Shown here piece by piece: positions 17,109-29,874 of a DNA stretch of 64,000 bases. Position numbers and translations under genes: made by a program. The stretch covers positions 1 through 64,000 of the forward strand of contig JASMKZ010000001.1 of the NCBI GenBank assembly GCA_030748955.1. The letters are read 5' to 3'. The notes under the pieces are model-generated. The model did not search any database. It was given only the letters and a program-made list of their open reading frames with translations, and was not told where the DNA came from. Every line of letters begins with the position of its first letter. The stretch's first letter is position 1. This stretch comes from Fidelibacterota bacterium. GTDB lineage: Bacteria; Fidelibacterota; Marinisomatia; SCGC-AAA003-L08; D37C17.

Positions 17109-20081
17109 ATGTCTATTGCTGATATGTCTACCTCTGTTGGGGTTGGTGGGGGGGTGTGTGTTTCTGGTTTTCATCCCGACTTTTTATTGCCACTAATAGA
17201 CGCAATTGATAATAGGTTGTTTATTACAATACATGATGACGTTTTTGCTTCATCTGTCAAATATTTGTCTGCTCTGTGGGATAATGACTCTTTTGTTTTT
17301 GTGTCGGACTTAGGGATAAACGCAGGTGTTCCGGCGGGGTTTGCCTCCTCTGAAGACCGATTTAATTTGAGGGCAAGAGAGGTTTTAGCTGAAGGCCTGG
17401 GTCCAATAAAAGTCATAGTTTCTTCAGAGGGTGGGGTTTCGATGCCAATACTTGGCTGTGGTATTGATAATAGGTTGGTTTTTGATCTTGGCGTCTCATT
17501 TGAAGAGTGTTATGGCTTTTTGGTTTCCGAAAACTATGTGTTGTCAGATTTTGTGGCTATGCCGGGAGAATTTTCTACTCGCGGCGGAATAATTGATGTC
17601 TTTCCTTTTTCGTCTTATTGCCCTTATAGGATTAATTTTTTAGATGAATTCCCAATAGTTTTTCGCTTTAATGTTGACAATCAATTAACAACTGAGCGTG
17701 TAAACAGCTTTGTTCTATCGTCTGTTTCAAAAAATAAACCCCTGGCGCTGAAAGATGTTTCTCTAAAAGAATTTTTGTCAGTGGCTCTAAATTCTTCTGG
17801 AGAGCTTATAATTGGTAGCCCTAATAAAATTCTAAAAAAGATACAACTACAAACCTTTACCTATAGACAGTTTTGTGCTGTTTATAAAAACAATTGTTCA
17901 TCTATGGATGCAGTGGATGGCCTTTCTTCTGTTGGTTTGGCTGATAAAAATAATAATATTTTTATTCCTTTATGGTTTATAGACAAAAAGCCTATGCAAG
18001 AAAAGGGGGGTGAAAGACCCGCTCCTTTAGGGTTGGGAAAAATTTGTCGGGGCGATTATCTTGTTCATAGAGACCATGGAGTTGGGGTTTGTATTGGTCT
18101 GGTTTTAAAGGAGGGGGGGGCGTCTGCTCAAGAGCTTCTTTCAATAAAATACAATGATGGGGGGGTAATTTCAACAGATATTGGATCTCTAGATCTAATT
18201 GCATTTTTTGCCCCTGCTGGCACAGAAGGGGTGGTGTTAGATTCTCTTTCCAAAAAGGGAAGTTGGGCGCGTAAAAAGTTATCTGCTAAAAAGCGGGCTG
18301 AAGAAGTAATGCAACACTTGTTAAGTCTTTATGTGAAAAGGCGTGGCTTATCGCGCCCCGCCTTTTCACAAGACCTGTCGCTGGAGGGGCCTTTTTTGGC
18401 GTCCTTTTCGTTTGAAGATACCCCTGACCAGATTAGTGCTTGGAATAATATATCAGATGATCTTTCTGCAAGTTCGCCCATGGATAGGCTGTTGTGCGGG
18501 GATGTTGGTTTTGGCAAAACAGAGCTTGCAATTAGGGCAGCTTTCAGGGTGGTGGTGGGTGGCAAAAGGGTGGTTGTGCTTTCTCCAACAACCATACTTG
18601 CAAATCAGTTGTGCTCATCGTTTTCCGCTCGCCTTGGGCCGGAGGCCATTTCTGTTGATATGGTTTCTCGTTTTAGGTCTCAAAAGGATTTGGGGGTGGT
18701 TAAAAAAAATATAATTGAAAATAATAATGATGTTTTAATTGGTACACATGTGGTTTTAAATGATGATTTATATTTAAAAAACATAGGTTTATTAATAGTA
18801 GATGAAGAACACCGGTTTGGCGTAAAACATAAAGAAAGTATAAGACAATTTAAAAGCAGTGTTGATGTTCTTTCAATGTCGGCAACGCCAATTCCTCGAT
18901 CTATGAATCTTGCGCTATCGGGTATTTATTCTATTTCTATGCTGCAAACACCCCCGAGGTTGCGGCTTCCAATAATAACTCGGGTTGAGTATTATGGTGA
19001 TTTAACTATAGTGGCGGCTATTAGTTTTGAGGTAGAAAGGGGGGGTCAGGTTTATTTTGTTCATAATGATATTGTCTCTATAAAAAATATTACACATAAA
19101 TTGCAGGGTTTATTTTCAAAACATGTTGTGCGCTTTATTCATGGCCAAGAGCCCCCTAAAAATATTGAGCAAAAAATGGGTGATTTTGTTTCTGGCAAAA
19201 CGGATATTTTGGTGTGTACATCTATTATTGAGTCTGGTATTGATGTTTCTTCCGCAAACTGTATAATTATTAACAATGCGCACCTCTTTGGCCTTTCTCA
19301 GCTTTACCAAATGAGGGGACGCGTCGGCAGGGGACCCCAACAAGCCTATGCATACCTTCTTGTTCCACGGGGGGTTTCTTTGTCGGAAAAGGCCTTTAAA
19401 AGAATTAAGTCTATTGAGGAGAATACTAGCCTTGGGGCGGGGTATAATGTTTCAATGAAAGACATGGAAATACGGGGGTCCGGCTCTCTTTTTGGTTATA
19501 AGCAGTCTGGTGGTGGCGGTTCTGTTGGTTATGAAATGTACACGCGCATGATTCAGCGGGCGCTACATGATTCTGGTGGGCTGGGGTTGGATTTTCGAAT
19601 TCTTCCTGAAGATGTTGTTATAGAGCTTTATAAAAAGCGGTTTATTCCTGAAGAATATATTGCTCTAGAAGGTGTTCGGATGTCTGTGTATAGGGATCTG
19701 GCTGTTGCCACAACAGAGGAGGCCTTAGATGGCGTTTTATATAATTTAGTTAACCGGTTTGGGCCTGCTCCTGATTCTGTAATAAATATTATAAATGAAT
19801 CTCGCCTAAGATTGGTTGCGTCTAGGGCTGGAATATGCTCTGTGGTGTTGCGACCCTGTGGCATTTTGTGTTCTGTTAAAAATAGGAGGGGGGATTTATT
19901 TGCTTCAGCTGTCCTCGATTATGTAGACAAATTGTTAAGAGAGGGGGGAATTAATTATCATATAATGCCCAACAACAACGATGTTTTGGGCCTATGTATT
20001 CATTTGGATAAAAATGAAGATAGTTATGCGTTCTTTTCTCGTTTTTTTGGTAAGTTTGATGCTTTGGTAAAGGTTAATTAA
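17109..20081 (+). CDS. mfd: Transcription-repair coupling factor Mfd
   Basis: About 990 residues. An SF2 translocase that displaces stalled RNA polymerase and recruits UvrA. After a UvrB-like N-terminal region (FSTRGGIIDVFPFS), the RNAP-interacting CarD-like domain begins at RGDYLVHRDHGVGVCIGL. The motor has CGDVGFGKTELAIRAAF (Walker A), DEEHRFGVKHKE (DEEH box), SATPIPRSMNLALSG and QMRGRVGRG, followed by the D7/TRCF domain. The frame is open from a TTG at 17079, but that would place parS inside the gene; the ATG at 17109 is preferred. It is shorter than E. coli Mfd (1148), the shortfall lying in the N-terminal half. The coding strand is strongly T/G-rich, with several G7-G8 tracts. Confidence 0.94.
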   Translation: MSIADMSTSVGVGGGVCVSGFHPDFLLPLIDAIDNRLFITIHDDVFASSVKYLSALWDNDSFVFVSDLGINAGVPAGFASSEDRFNLRAREVLAEGLGPIKVIVSSEGGVSMPILGCGIDNRLVFDLGVSFEECYGFLVSENYVLSDFVAMPGEFSTRGGIIDVFPFSSYCPYRINFLDEFPIVFRFNVDNQLTTERVNSFVLSSVSKNKPLALKDVSLKEFLSVALNSSGELIIGSPNKILKKIQLQTFTYRQFCAVYKNNCSSMDAVDGLSSVGLADKNNNIFIPLWFIDKKPMQEKGGERPAPLGLGKICRGDYLVHRDHGVGVCIGLVLKEGGASAQELLSIKYNDGGVISTDIGSLDLIAFFAPAGTEGVVLDSLSKKGSWARKKLSAKKRAEEVMQHLLSLYVKRRGLSRPAFSQDLSLEGPFLASFSFEDTPDQISAWNNISDDLSASSPMDRLLCGDVGFGKTELAIRAAFRVVVGGKRVVVLSPTTILANQLCSSFSARLGPEAISVDMVSRFRSQKDLGVVKKNIIENNNDVLIGTHVVLNDDLYLKNIGLLIVDEEHRFGVKHKESIRQFKSSVDVLSMSATPIPRSMNLALSGIYSISMLQTPPRLRLPIITRVEYYGDLTIVAAISFEVERGGQVYFVHNDIVSIKNITHKLQGLFSKHVVRFIHGQEPPKNIEQKMGDFVSGKTDILVCTSIIESGIDVSSANCIIINNAHLFGLSQLYQMRGRVGRGPQQAYAYLLVPRGVSLSEKAFKRIKSIEENTSLGAGYNVSMKDMEIRGSGSLFGYKQSGGGGSVGYEMYTRMIQRALHDSGGLGLDFRILPEDVVIELYKKRFIPEEYIALEGVRMSVYRDLAVATTEEALDGVLYNLVNRFGPAPDSVINIINESRLRLVASRAGICSVVLRPCGILCSVKNRRGDLFASAVLDYVDKLLREGGINYHIMPNNNDVLGLCIHLDKNEDSYAFFSRFFGKFDALVKVN

Positions 20082-20086
20082 ATAGG

Positions 20087-21775
20087 ATGAAATTGATGTT
20101 AAAAATATTGCTGTTGTGTTTTGCCTCTTTGTTGTGTGCCGCCAAGGGAACGGTTTTAACAATTAATGATGAAGAGTATTCTTTGCATGATTTTTATTCC
20201 CGGTATCCTAAAAAACAGTGGGAGCGTGCTGATAGCCTGAAAAAGGACAAAATGTTTACAGATTTTATTAAAAGAGAGTTGTGCATTTTTGAGGCAAAAA
20301 AGGTGGGCTTACAAAACGATCCAGATATTGCTGTTAAAATAAGAGATCGGTCTTTACAAATATTGGTGAATGAAAGCTATGAACATTTTGTTGCTACTCC
20401 ATTAATTTCTCCATCTGAATTAGATGCAGCAAGACAAAATGCAAAAAAAGAACTGTTTGCAGGTCATATATTAATTGGTCATAGTGGGGCATATCTTGCC
20501 AATCCTCCTCAAAGAACGATTGACGAGGCCCTTCTTTTATCCCAACAGATTAAAGATGAGTTTGAGGCGGGTGAGAGCTTTAGTGTCTTGGCAAAAAAAT
20601 ATTCTGACGATCCTAGCGCTAAAAACAATAGTGGTTCCCTTGGTTGGGTTCAGTGGGGTAGAACTGTTCCTGAATTTCAGCGGGTTCTTTTTGGGTTGGG
20701 TGTGGATGTACTTTCTCCTCCTGTTTTAACGGATTTTGGTTATCACCTTATTTTAGTTTCTGATATAAGATCTTCTGAGCTTCAATATATGTCAGACGAT
20801 GCCTATGAAAGCTATGTTATAAATGTTTCTAAAAATAGCGTGCGGGAGCAGTTGCGAGAGGCGGCTGTTAATTATGATGCTAAAAAAATTGACGACTATG
20901 GGGTGTTGTTTAATCTTGCTGGTGTTGAGTTGGTGTTAGACGCCTTTAATCGCAATCAAAAAGATGGGTTTTTGTCTGAATCTGGCAACAAGGATTCTGC
21001 CTCCCTTCTTAAGGGGGTTGGGGGCGTGCTTTGTGTTTATAATGGCAGGGGGTATGGTCCGGGGTGGTTTTCTACAAGGCTTAAAAGGATTTCGTCTGCC
21101 AGGCAGCCCCGCCTTGATTCGGCTGATAAAATTATTTCTGCTTTGAAAACAATCATTTTACAAGACATTGCAATAAATGAGGGTTTTGCTGAGGGGGTTG
21201 AAAATATTTTTACCTTTAAGTATAAAAAAAATGAGGTGGTGTCTGACCTGTTATACGATGCATACTTAAAGCTCTTAGTAAATTCTGCAAAAAAACCAGA
21301 CTCTCTTGATGTTTTTGATTATTATGAAAATAACAAGTTTATTAAGTATATGGGGGATGAAAGGGTTGTTGTTAGAGAAATAAAAGTTTCTTCCAGGAGC
21401 GTTGCAGACAGTTTGGTTCGGCTTCTTGATTCTGGTGTAAACTTTGCTTTGTTAGCCCAACAAAACAGTTCTACTAATCCTGGCGATGGCGGCTTATATG
21501 GTCCTTTTTCAAGGAGAGATAGTGGGTCCCTTTTTGATGCGGCTTCTTTGTTGGGCGCGGGAGAATATAGTTCGGTATTGCCCACATCAAAAAATAGTTT
21601 TTCAATAATTCAACTTGTTGAGCCCGCTTCTGCTACGCCAATAGATGTTGATCGTGTTTATGTACAAATCGAATCTTTGTTAATAAAAGAGGGGCAGGAT
21701 GAGGCTAAGTCTGTAGGGGTTGACGGCTTGTTGAACAAATATACTATTATTAAAAATAGCGACTTATTGTTTTAA
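20087..21775 (+). CDS. Exported parvulin-type peptidyl-prolyl isomerase, two PpiC-like domains
   Basis: A 562-residue periplasmic protein with an N-terminal signal peptide (LLLCFASLLCAAKG). After a helical SurA/PrsA-type region comes a first rotamase domain (about residues 125-225) with the motif FSVLAKKYSDDPSAKNNSGSLGWVQWG and a characteristic FGYHLILV. A second, less typical domain (about residues 430-540) has FALLAQQNSSTNPGDGGLYGPF. The plan is that of PrsA/SurA/PpiD-type foldases for outer-membrane or secreted proteins. A second parvulin gene follows after 3 bases. The name cannot be narrowed beyond the family. Confidence 0.85.
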   Translation: MKLMLKILLLCFASLLCAAKGTVLTINDEEYSLHDFYSRYPKKQWERADSLKKDKMFTDFIKRELCIFEAKKVGLQNDPDIAVKIRDRSLQILVNESYEHFVATPLISPSELDAARQNAKKELFAGHILIGHSGAYLANPPQRTIDEALLLSQQIKDEFEAGESFSVLAKKYSDDPSAKNNSGSLGWVQWGRTVPEFQRVLFGLGVDVLSPPVLTDFGYHLILVSDIRSSELQYMSDDAYESYVINVSKNSVREQLREAAVNYDAKKIDDYGVLFNLAGVELVLDAFNRNQKDGFLSESGNKDSASLLKGVGGVLCVYNGRGYGPGWFSTRLKRISSARQPRLDSADKIISALKTIILQDIAINEGFAEGVENIFTFKYKKNEVVSDLLYDAYLKLLVNSAKKPDSLDVFDYYENNKFIKYMGDERVVVREIKVSSRSVADSLVRLLDSGVNFALLAQQNSSTNPGDGGLYGPFSRRDSGSLFDAASLLGAGEYSSVLPTSKNSFSIIQLVEPASATPIDVDRVYVQIESLLIKEGQDEAKSVGVDGLLNKYTIIKNSDLLF

Positions 21776-21778
21776 TTA

Positions 21779-23050
21779 ATGTTTTTCAATAGATTTTTTG
21801 TTGTTGTTTTGGTTGGGGTCTTTTTTTCTCAAGGAAAAGTAGATGGTGTTGCCGCCATTGTGGGAAGCAATGTTGTTCTGCATAGTGACGTGCTACAACA
21901 ATCTCAGTTTTTTGCCATAGAGCAGCAGGTGGATCCATCAAAAAATCCTTATCTTTTTGAAGAGATATATGTTTCTACATTAAACAAGATAATCAATCAA
22001 TATGCTATATTAAGTGTTGCAGAGAAAGATACTAATATTATCATTTCCAACGATGAGGTTGATAGGGCTCTTAATCAACAAATAGATGATTTTATTTTAA
22101 AGGCGGGTTCTGAAAAATTGTTTTTGGAAATGGCTGGAATGTCAATGAGACAAATAAAGGCAGATTATTGGCAAGATATTCGAGATATGATGATGATCGA
22201 AAAATATCAGTATTCTAAAATTCAAAATGTTGATGTGAGTCGTGTAGAGGTATTACATTTTTTTGATTCTTTTAAAGATTCTATTCCTCGCCATCCTGAA
22301 AAATATAGTTTCAGTATAATAGAGGTACCTTTTTCTCCGGGCGATGCTTCTACGACAAAGGCTTATGATTTTCTCAATATACTAAAGGATGATATTCAAA
22401 TAAAGGGGGTTTCATTTGATTCTCTTGCTCAGCTGTATTCCCACGATCCTGGTTCGGCACCCATGGGGGGGCGTCTTGGATTTACCTATAGGGGGGCGCT
22501 GGTTAAAGAATATGAGGAAGTTTCTTATGCTATGGAAATTGGTGAAATTAGTGACCCAATTAAGTCTGATTTTGGATATCATTTAATAAAATTAATCGAT
22601 AAAAAAGGTGAAAAAATATCTACTCAACATATTCTTAGAACAATAGAATTTTCTGAAGATGACAAAACAAACGCATACGATGCTATTTATGATATTTATA
22701 CTCACACAAATAACAATTTTCCAGCATTTGATTCCCTGTCAAATATATTTTCAACAAAGTATAAAAATGGGTCTGGCAAATATATTGATTTCCCCACCTC
22801 GCGTATTCCAGAACATGTGTTTGTTGTGTTGAAAAATATGGATGTCGGTGAACTGTCTATGCCTATTGAAATGAGTGGTGGATATTTTTTAGTTTATTAT
22901 TATGACTACCAAAAAGAGTTTATTCCTGATGTTAATAATTCTTGGGATTTAATCTATAAATATGCAAAACAAAAAAAACATAATTCTATAATTAGTAATT
23001 TGGTAAAAAATATTAAAACTAACATTTATATAAATATTTTCAACAATTAG
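21779..23050 (+). CDS. surA: SurA-like periplasmic chaperone/peptidyl-prolyl isomerase
   Basis: A 423-residue exported protein. The signal peptide (about residues 1-20) is followed by VDGVAAIVGSNVVLHSDV, the typical opening of SurA (IDxVVAVVNDDVILxSEL). A parvulin domain occupies about residues 175-285, with FDSLAQLYSHDPGSAPMGGR and SDFGYHLIKLID. A second partial domain follows up to about residue 385. SurA carries unfolded outer-membrane proteins to the BAM complex. It is the last gene before the 260-bp AT-rich gap. SurA is the best name, but a PrsA-like paralogue is possible given the neighbouring related gene. Confidence 0.82.
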   Translation: MFFNRFFVVVLVGVFFSQGKVDGVAAIVGSNVVLHSDVLQQSQFFAIEQQVDPSKNPYLFEEIYVSTLNKIINQYAILSVAEKDTNIIISNDEVDRALNQQIDDFILKAGSEKLFLEMAGMSMRQIKADYWQDIRDMMMIEKYQYSKIQNVDVSRVEVLHFFDSFKDSIPRHPEKYSFSIIEVPFSPGDASTTKAYDFLNILKDDIQIKGVSFDSLAQLYSHDPGSAPMGGRLGFTYRGALVKEYEEVSYAMEIGEISDPIKSDFGYHLIKLIDKKGEKISTQHILRTIEFSEDDKTNAYDAIYDIYTHTNNNFPAFDSLSNIFSTKYKNGSGKYIDFPTSRIPEHVFVVLKNMDVGELSMPIEMSGGYFLVYYYDYQKEFIPDVNNSWDLIYKYAKQKKHNSIISNLVKNIKTNIYINIFNN

Positions 23051-23310
23051 TGTTTATAAATTAATTTTAAACTATGTTGTTAACACTGTTATTAACATAA
23101 AGAAATAGTTTAAGTATTTTTTATATGTGTTATATTTATAGTTTTAAAAAAAATCTATTTTTTTATATTTAAACATATCAACTTATATATAATACTTAAA
23201 TTAATATACTAAACTATGAATATATATATACCTTTTAAAAAAATGGATTTATTAGAAATAAACTTGTATAATAAAAAAGTTATAAATTCAACCAAAGAAA
23301 TAGGATAAAT
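23051..23310. other. AT-rich intergenic gap; candidate replication or skew-switch locus
   Basis: These 260 bp between surA and dnaN are the longest non-coding stretch in the window and are very AT-rich, with runs such as TATATATATA and TTTTTTTATATTTAAA. A loose inverted repeat (11-3-11, 9 of 11 pairs) sits at 23074-23098, including TTATTAACA, a 7/9 match to the DnaA box TTATCCACA. I find no perfect DnaA box by eye. A 30-codon frame (23216-23308) ends 2 bases before dnaN but has no recognisable content. AGGA lies just upstream of the dnaN start. Strand composition flips across this gap. It may be oriC, another replication element, or just the dnaN promoter. Confidence 0.5.
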
Positions 23311-24426
23311 ATGAAATTTACACTTGATAAAAACGCGTTTTTAAAAAATTTACAACTATTATCTAAGGCCATACCTCAAAGATCAACACTGCCAATAATT
23401 AGTAGTGCTTTATTCATAGTTAAGGATGAAATTTTAAGTATGCGGGCGACGGATTTAGAAATATCTATAAATCTAAAATCTAAAATAGAAGGTGGTGAAG
23501 ATGGATGTGTTGCTATTCCTCTAGGAAAATTATTAGAAATAACGAGTGCTATGCCGGAAAAGAATATAGATTTTAGCGTTTCTGACATAGGTAAAATGAA
23601 TATTTCTTGTAATTCTGGGCGCTATACTATAATGGGGCAACCGTCAGAAGAATTTCCTTCAGAACAGGTTGTTGAAAATAGTAAAAGATTACAGGTTTCT
23701 TCAGGAGAGTTGAAAGATATGATTATTAATACATCTTATGCAGCCAGCAAAGATGATTTAAAACCAGTGCTTCAAGGAGTCTTATTTCAAATACAAAACG
23801 ATGGTATTGTTTCTGTTGCAACAGATGGACATAGATTAGTAAAATTAGAAAAGAAAAAACTTCATTCTATAGATTATATTGGCAATATTGTTGTTCCTAT
23901 TAAATTTTTAGCCTTACTTACAACACAATTAACCGGCGATGGAGATATTTCAATGTTAATTGGTGACAATCATATTCAAGTACAACTAGAAGATGTTACC
24001 ATAACTACACGAATAATTAAAGATCCATATCCAGACTATGAAGGCGTTATTCCAAAGAATAATACAAAGACATTAATAATAAATAAGAATAATTTCACAG
24101 AAGCAATAAAGAGAGTTTCTATTTTTTCTAATAAATCAAGCAAACAGGTAGCGCTAGAACTTTCCGAAAGCAGCATGACAATAACAACCGAAGATCCGGA
24201 AAATATAACAACAGGAAAAGAAATATTAGACTGTGATTATGATGGAGAGCCCATGACAATTGGTTATAATGCCTTTTATTTGAAAGAGGTACTACAACAC
24301 CAACAATCAGAAGAAATAAAAATAATGCTAAATTCACCATTAAATGCAGGACTATTTCTTCCAATAGATCAAAATGATAATGACAATAAAACCACCCTTC
24401 TAATGCCAATCAGACTAAACGATTAA
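23311..24426 (+). CDS. dnaN: DNA polymerase III beta subunit (sliding clamp)
   Basis: A 371-residue ring-forming clamp that tethers replicative polymerase to DNA. Three clamp domains are evident: the first opens MKFTLDKNAFLKNLQLLSKAIP, the central domain carries YAASKDDLKPVLQGVLFQ and VATDGHRLVKLE, and the third ends in TTLLMPIRLND, the position of the family MPMRL tail. The ATG has AGGA at good spacing. dnaA, which normally precedes dnaN, is absent; the AT-rich gap is in its place. Confidence 0.96.
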   Translation: MKFTLDKNAFLKNLQLLSKAIPQRSTLPIISSALFIVKDEILSMRATDLEISINLKSKIEGGEDGCVAIPLGKLLEITSAMPEKNIDFSVSDIGKMNISCNSGRYTIMGQPSEEFPSEQVVENSKRLQVSSGELKDMIINTSYAASKDDLKPVLQGVLFQIQNDGIVSVATDGHRLVKLEKKKLHSIDYIGNIVVPIKFLALLTTQLTGDGDISMLIGDNHIQVQLEDVTITTRIIKDPYPDYEGVIPKNNTKTLIINKNNFTEAIKRVSIFSNKSSKQVALELSESSMTITTEDPENITTGKEILDCDYDGEPMTIGYNAFYLKEVLQHQQSEEIKIMLNSPLNAGLFLPIDQNDNDNKTTLLMPIRLND

Positions 24427-24438
24427 TTTATTGTTCCA

Positions 24439-26684
<2,246 letters not shown>

Positions 26685-26699
26685 GAAAATAGGCTAATT

Positions 26700-29177
26700 A
26701 TGTCAGAAGAAATTATAAAAGGAACAGTTTTAGACAGAGACATTGTTAAAGAGATGTCTGAATCATATCTTAATTATTCGATGTCGGTCATTGTTAGTCG
26801 GGCGCTACCAGATGTGCGCGATGGATTAAAACCAGTACATCGTAGAGTGTTATATGGCACGTCAGACCTGGGCGCGTCTTGGAATCGAAGCTATAAGAAG
26901 TGTGCTAGAATAGTTGGCGAGGTATTAGGCAAATACCATCCCCATGGCGACACATCTGTTTATGACTCCCTGGTTAGAATGGCACAACCCTGGTCGTTGA
27001 GATATCCACTAATGGACGGACAGGGCAATTTTGGATCAATTGATGGTGATAGTGCAGCAGCAATGCGGTATACTGAAGCCAAAATGCACAGAATATCATC
27101 TGAAATTTTGCGAGACCTGGAAAAGAAAACAGTAGATTTTCAACCCAACTTTGATGACACCCTAGAGGAGCCTGTTGTTCTACCCGCAATAATTCCAAAC
27201 CTGCTTATGAATGGTGCCGACGGAATTGCTGTTGGTATGGCAACAAAAATTCCGCCCCATCATTTAGGAGAACTTTTATCAGGATTAAATGCCCTTTTAG
27301 ATAATCCAGAGATTACAATTGAAGAGCTTTTCACAGATCACATTAAGGGTCCAGATTTTCCAACAGGCGGGTTAATTTTTGGCATTGATGGAATAAAAAG
27401 TGCCTATACCACCGGTCGTGGCAAGGTAATAATGCGAGCAAAAACATTAATAGAAGAGCTCCCCAGCGGGAAAGAGGTAATAATTATTAATGAAATTCCC
27501 TTTCAGGTAAATAAGGCGAACCTAGTAGAGAAAATAGCCCACTTGGTAAGAGATAAAAAAGTAGAGGGCATATCTGATTTGCGGGATGAGTCTGACAAAG
27601 ATGGAATAAGAGTTGTTATTGAATGCAAAAGAGACGCTATCGCATCCATTGTGTTAAATAATTTATTTAAATATTCTCAACTACAAGATAGTTTTGGCGT
27701 TATTATGTTAGCGCTCGTAGATGGAATTCCAAAGGTTATGAACCTTAAAACGATGCTGCAACACTTTCTCGATTTCAGGCGGGAAGTAATTATAAAAAGA
27801 ACCCGCTTTGAATTAAGTGAAGCCGAAGATCGCGCCCATATATTAGAAGGTTTGAAAATTGCACAAGAAAATATTGATGAAATAATCAAATTGATAAAAG
27901 GTTCTTCCGACCCAGATGAAGCCAAGCAGGGGCTTATACAAAAATTTTCTCTATCAGAGCGACAGGCAAAAGCAATTTTGGATATGCGCCTACAAAGACT
28001 AACCTCGCTAGAAGTAAATAAAATAGTAAAAGAATATGGTGAATTAATAGAGACAATTAAAGGCTTAAAGGAAATTTTAGAAAGCCACGAACTACAAAGC
28101 AACATAATTAAAGAAGAATTTACAGAGGTTGGTGAAAGGTATAATGATAAACGCCGGTCAGAAATAATTCCAATATCTGGAGATTTATCTATTGAGGACA
28201 TAATAGCAGATGAAGATATGGTGGTAACCATCACCCATAATGGCTATATCAAAAGGCTACCCTCTGCCACCTGGAAAACACAACGTCGTGGAGGAAGGGG
28301 AATGAAGGGAGCCCACACCAAGGACGACGATTTTATTGAACATCTATTTATTGCATCCACACACAATTACATGCTCTTTTTTACAGATAGAGGCAAATGT
28401 TATTGGATGAAGGTACATGAAATTCCGCCAGGAATGCGCACGTCTCAAGGGCGGGCAATTGTCAATCTTATTGGTTGTGAAGCTGGAGAAAAAGTAAAAG
28501 CATTTGTATCAGTTAAAGAGTTTAACGATACAGATTTTATAGTCATGGCAACCCGGAATGGAATTATTAAAAAAACGGCCCTATCTATGTACAGCCGACC
28601 AAGGAAAGGCGGTATATATGCTATTGAAATTAGAGACAATGATGAATTGATCCAAGCAAAAGTGTCTCATGGGTGCCAAGATATTATCTTAGCGACATTT
28701 AGTGGAAAATCCATACGATTTAATGAAAATGATGTAAGAGGAACTGGCAGAAAAACCATGGGGGTAAGGGGTATTCGTCTTGGCACAAAAGACGACTATG
28801 TAATAGGCATGTTGATTGTAAGGCGAGAGGGTTCTGTTATGGTGGTGACCAACAAGGGTTATGGTAAGCGAAGCGACTTATCAGAATATAGAACTCAAAA
28901 TCGCGGTGGAAAGGGAGTTATTACCATCAAAACAACAGATAAGGTGGGTAATCTTATTGGAATAATGGAAGCTATTGATGAAGACGATATAATGCTAATC
29001 ACTGACAGAGGAATTATGATTAGGCAACCAGTAGGCAATATTCGAACAATTGGCAGAAATACTCAGGGAGTTCGTTTAGCTAAACTAGATGATAAAACAT
29101 ATATTACCTCAGCAACACGGGTGTTAAAAGAGGAAGAAAACAACGAAGGGGAAGAAACGCCTGAACCCGAAGAATGA
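26700..29177 (+). CDS. gyrA: DNA gyrase subunit A
   Basis: An 825-residue breakage-reunion subunit. The catalytic Tyr lies in [10 protein letters not shown], and the quinolone-determining region reads [19 protein letters not shown], with Thr where E. coli has Ser83 and Asp at position 87. Thr there is natural in several genera, so reduced quinolone sensitivity is possible but unproven. The C-terminal beta-pinwheel carries the GyrA box QRRGGRG, which supports gyrase over topoisomerase IV. The tail is acidic. Its TGA overlaps an ATG at 29174 that probably starts yggS. Confidence 0.97.
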   Translation: MSEEIIKGTVLDRDIVKEMSESYLNYSMSVIVSRALPDVRDGLKPVHRRVLYGTSDLGASWNRSYKKCARIVGEVLGKYHPHGDTSVYDSLVRMAQPWSLRYPLMDGQGNFGSIDGDSAAAMRYTEAKMHRISSEILRDLEKKTVDFQPNFDDTLEEPVVLPAIIPNLLMNGADGIAVGMATKIPPHHLGELLSGLNALLDNPEITIEELFTDHIKGPDFPTGGLIFGIDGIKSAYTTGRGKVIMRAKTLIEELPSGKEVIIINEIPFQVNKANLVEKIAHLVRDKKVEGISDLRDESDKDGIRVVIECKRDAIASIVLNNLFKYSQLQDSFGVIMLALVDGIPKVMNLKTMLQHFLDFRREVIIKRTRFELSEAEDRAHILEGLKIAQENIDEIIKLIKGSSDPDEAKQGLIQKFSLSERQAKAILDMRLQRLTSLEVNKIVKEYGELIETIKGLKEILESHELQSNIIKEEFTEVGERYNDKRRSEIIPISGDLSIEDIIADEDMVVTITHNGYIKRLPSATWKTQRRGGRGMKGAHTKDDDFIEHLFIASTHNYMLFFTDRGKCYWMKVHEIPPGMRTSQGRAIVNLIGCEAGEKVKAFVSVKEFNDTDFIVMATRNGIIKKTALSMYSRPRKGGIYAIEIRDNDELIQAKVSHGCQDIILATFSGKSIRFNENDVRGTGRKTMGVRGIRLGTKDDYVIGMLIVRREGSVMVVTNKGYGKRSDLSEYRTQNRGGKGVITIKTTDKVGNLIGIMEAIDEDDIMLITDRGIMIRQPVGNIRTIGRNTQGVRLAKLDDKTYITSATRVLKEEENNEGEETPEPEE

Positions 29178-29874
29178 CCCCCTTTCAAAGCTTAATAATA
29201 CACTGGAAATCCTAAATTCCAGAATTAACAATGCTGCGATTAAATCTAATCGAACATCCAACGACATCACGCTTGTTGCGGTAACAAAATCCTTCCCACC
29301 CAGCATTTGGGAAACGGCCATAAATCACAATCTTACCACCCTGGCAGAAAACAGAATTCAAGAAACAAAACAAAAACTTAAAAAATTTAAGGATAGAGAT
29401 AAAATAGTCCTCCATTTTATTGGGCGACTTCAAAGCAACAAGGCAAGAAAAGCTGGGCAGATGTTTGACGTAATTCAAACAATAGATTCAATTAAATTGG
29501 CAAAGCGGTTAAATATCATTTCAGCAGAAACAAATAAATTACAGAAAATATATTTACAGGTAAATATTGGTAATGATCCTCAAAAACAAGGATTTTCAAT
29601 AAAAGAAATTATTGATTCAGCAAAAGAAGCTTCAGAACTAGATAGCTTAGAAATAGGTGGTATTATGACAATGCTCCCCCAGGGAATACCAAAAACCACA
29701 TTGAGAGATTATTATAAAAAAACATGTGAAATTAAAAATGAAATTAACGAATCAGTTAATAGTAGTTGTAATAATCTTTCTATGGGAATGAGTAATGATT
29801 TTGAGATTGCTATAGAAGAAGGAGCCACACATATCCGCATTGGAACGGCCCTATTTGGAGCAAGGCCACAGTGA
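29174..29874 (+). CDS. yggS: YggS/PROSC-family PLP-binding protein, apparent frameshift near the start
   Basis: A PLP homeostasis protein of about 233 residues. The family motifs are LVAVTK (PLP Lys), [50 protein letters not shown] and the final FGARPQ. The family frame is open from 29176 but has no normal start codon there; the first in-frame ATG (29461) would cut off the PLP lysine. The ATG at 29174 overlaps the gyrA stop as ATGA, yet reads out of frame across a run of five C (29178-29182). One extra C would give a perfect 233-residue protein starting MTPLSKLNN. This is either a one-base deletion, a sequence error, or an unusual start. Confidence 0.75.

Noticed and set aside
23051-23310. 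dif/XerCD recombination site in the AT-rich gap
   Set aside because: The skew sign would fit a terminus, so I looked for a 28-bp dif-like sequence. AT-rich pieces such as TATAATACTTAAAT resemble half sites only loosely, and no full two-arm match is present.
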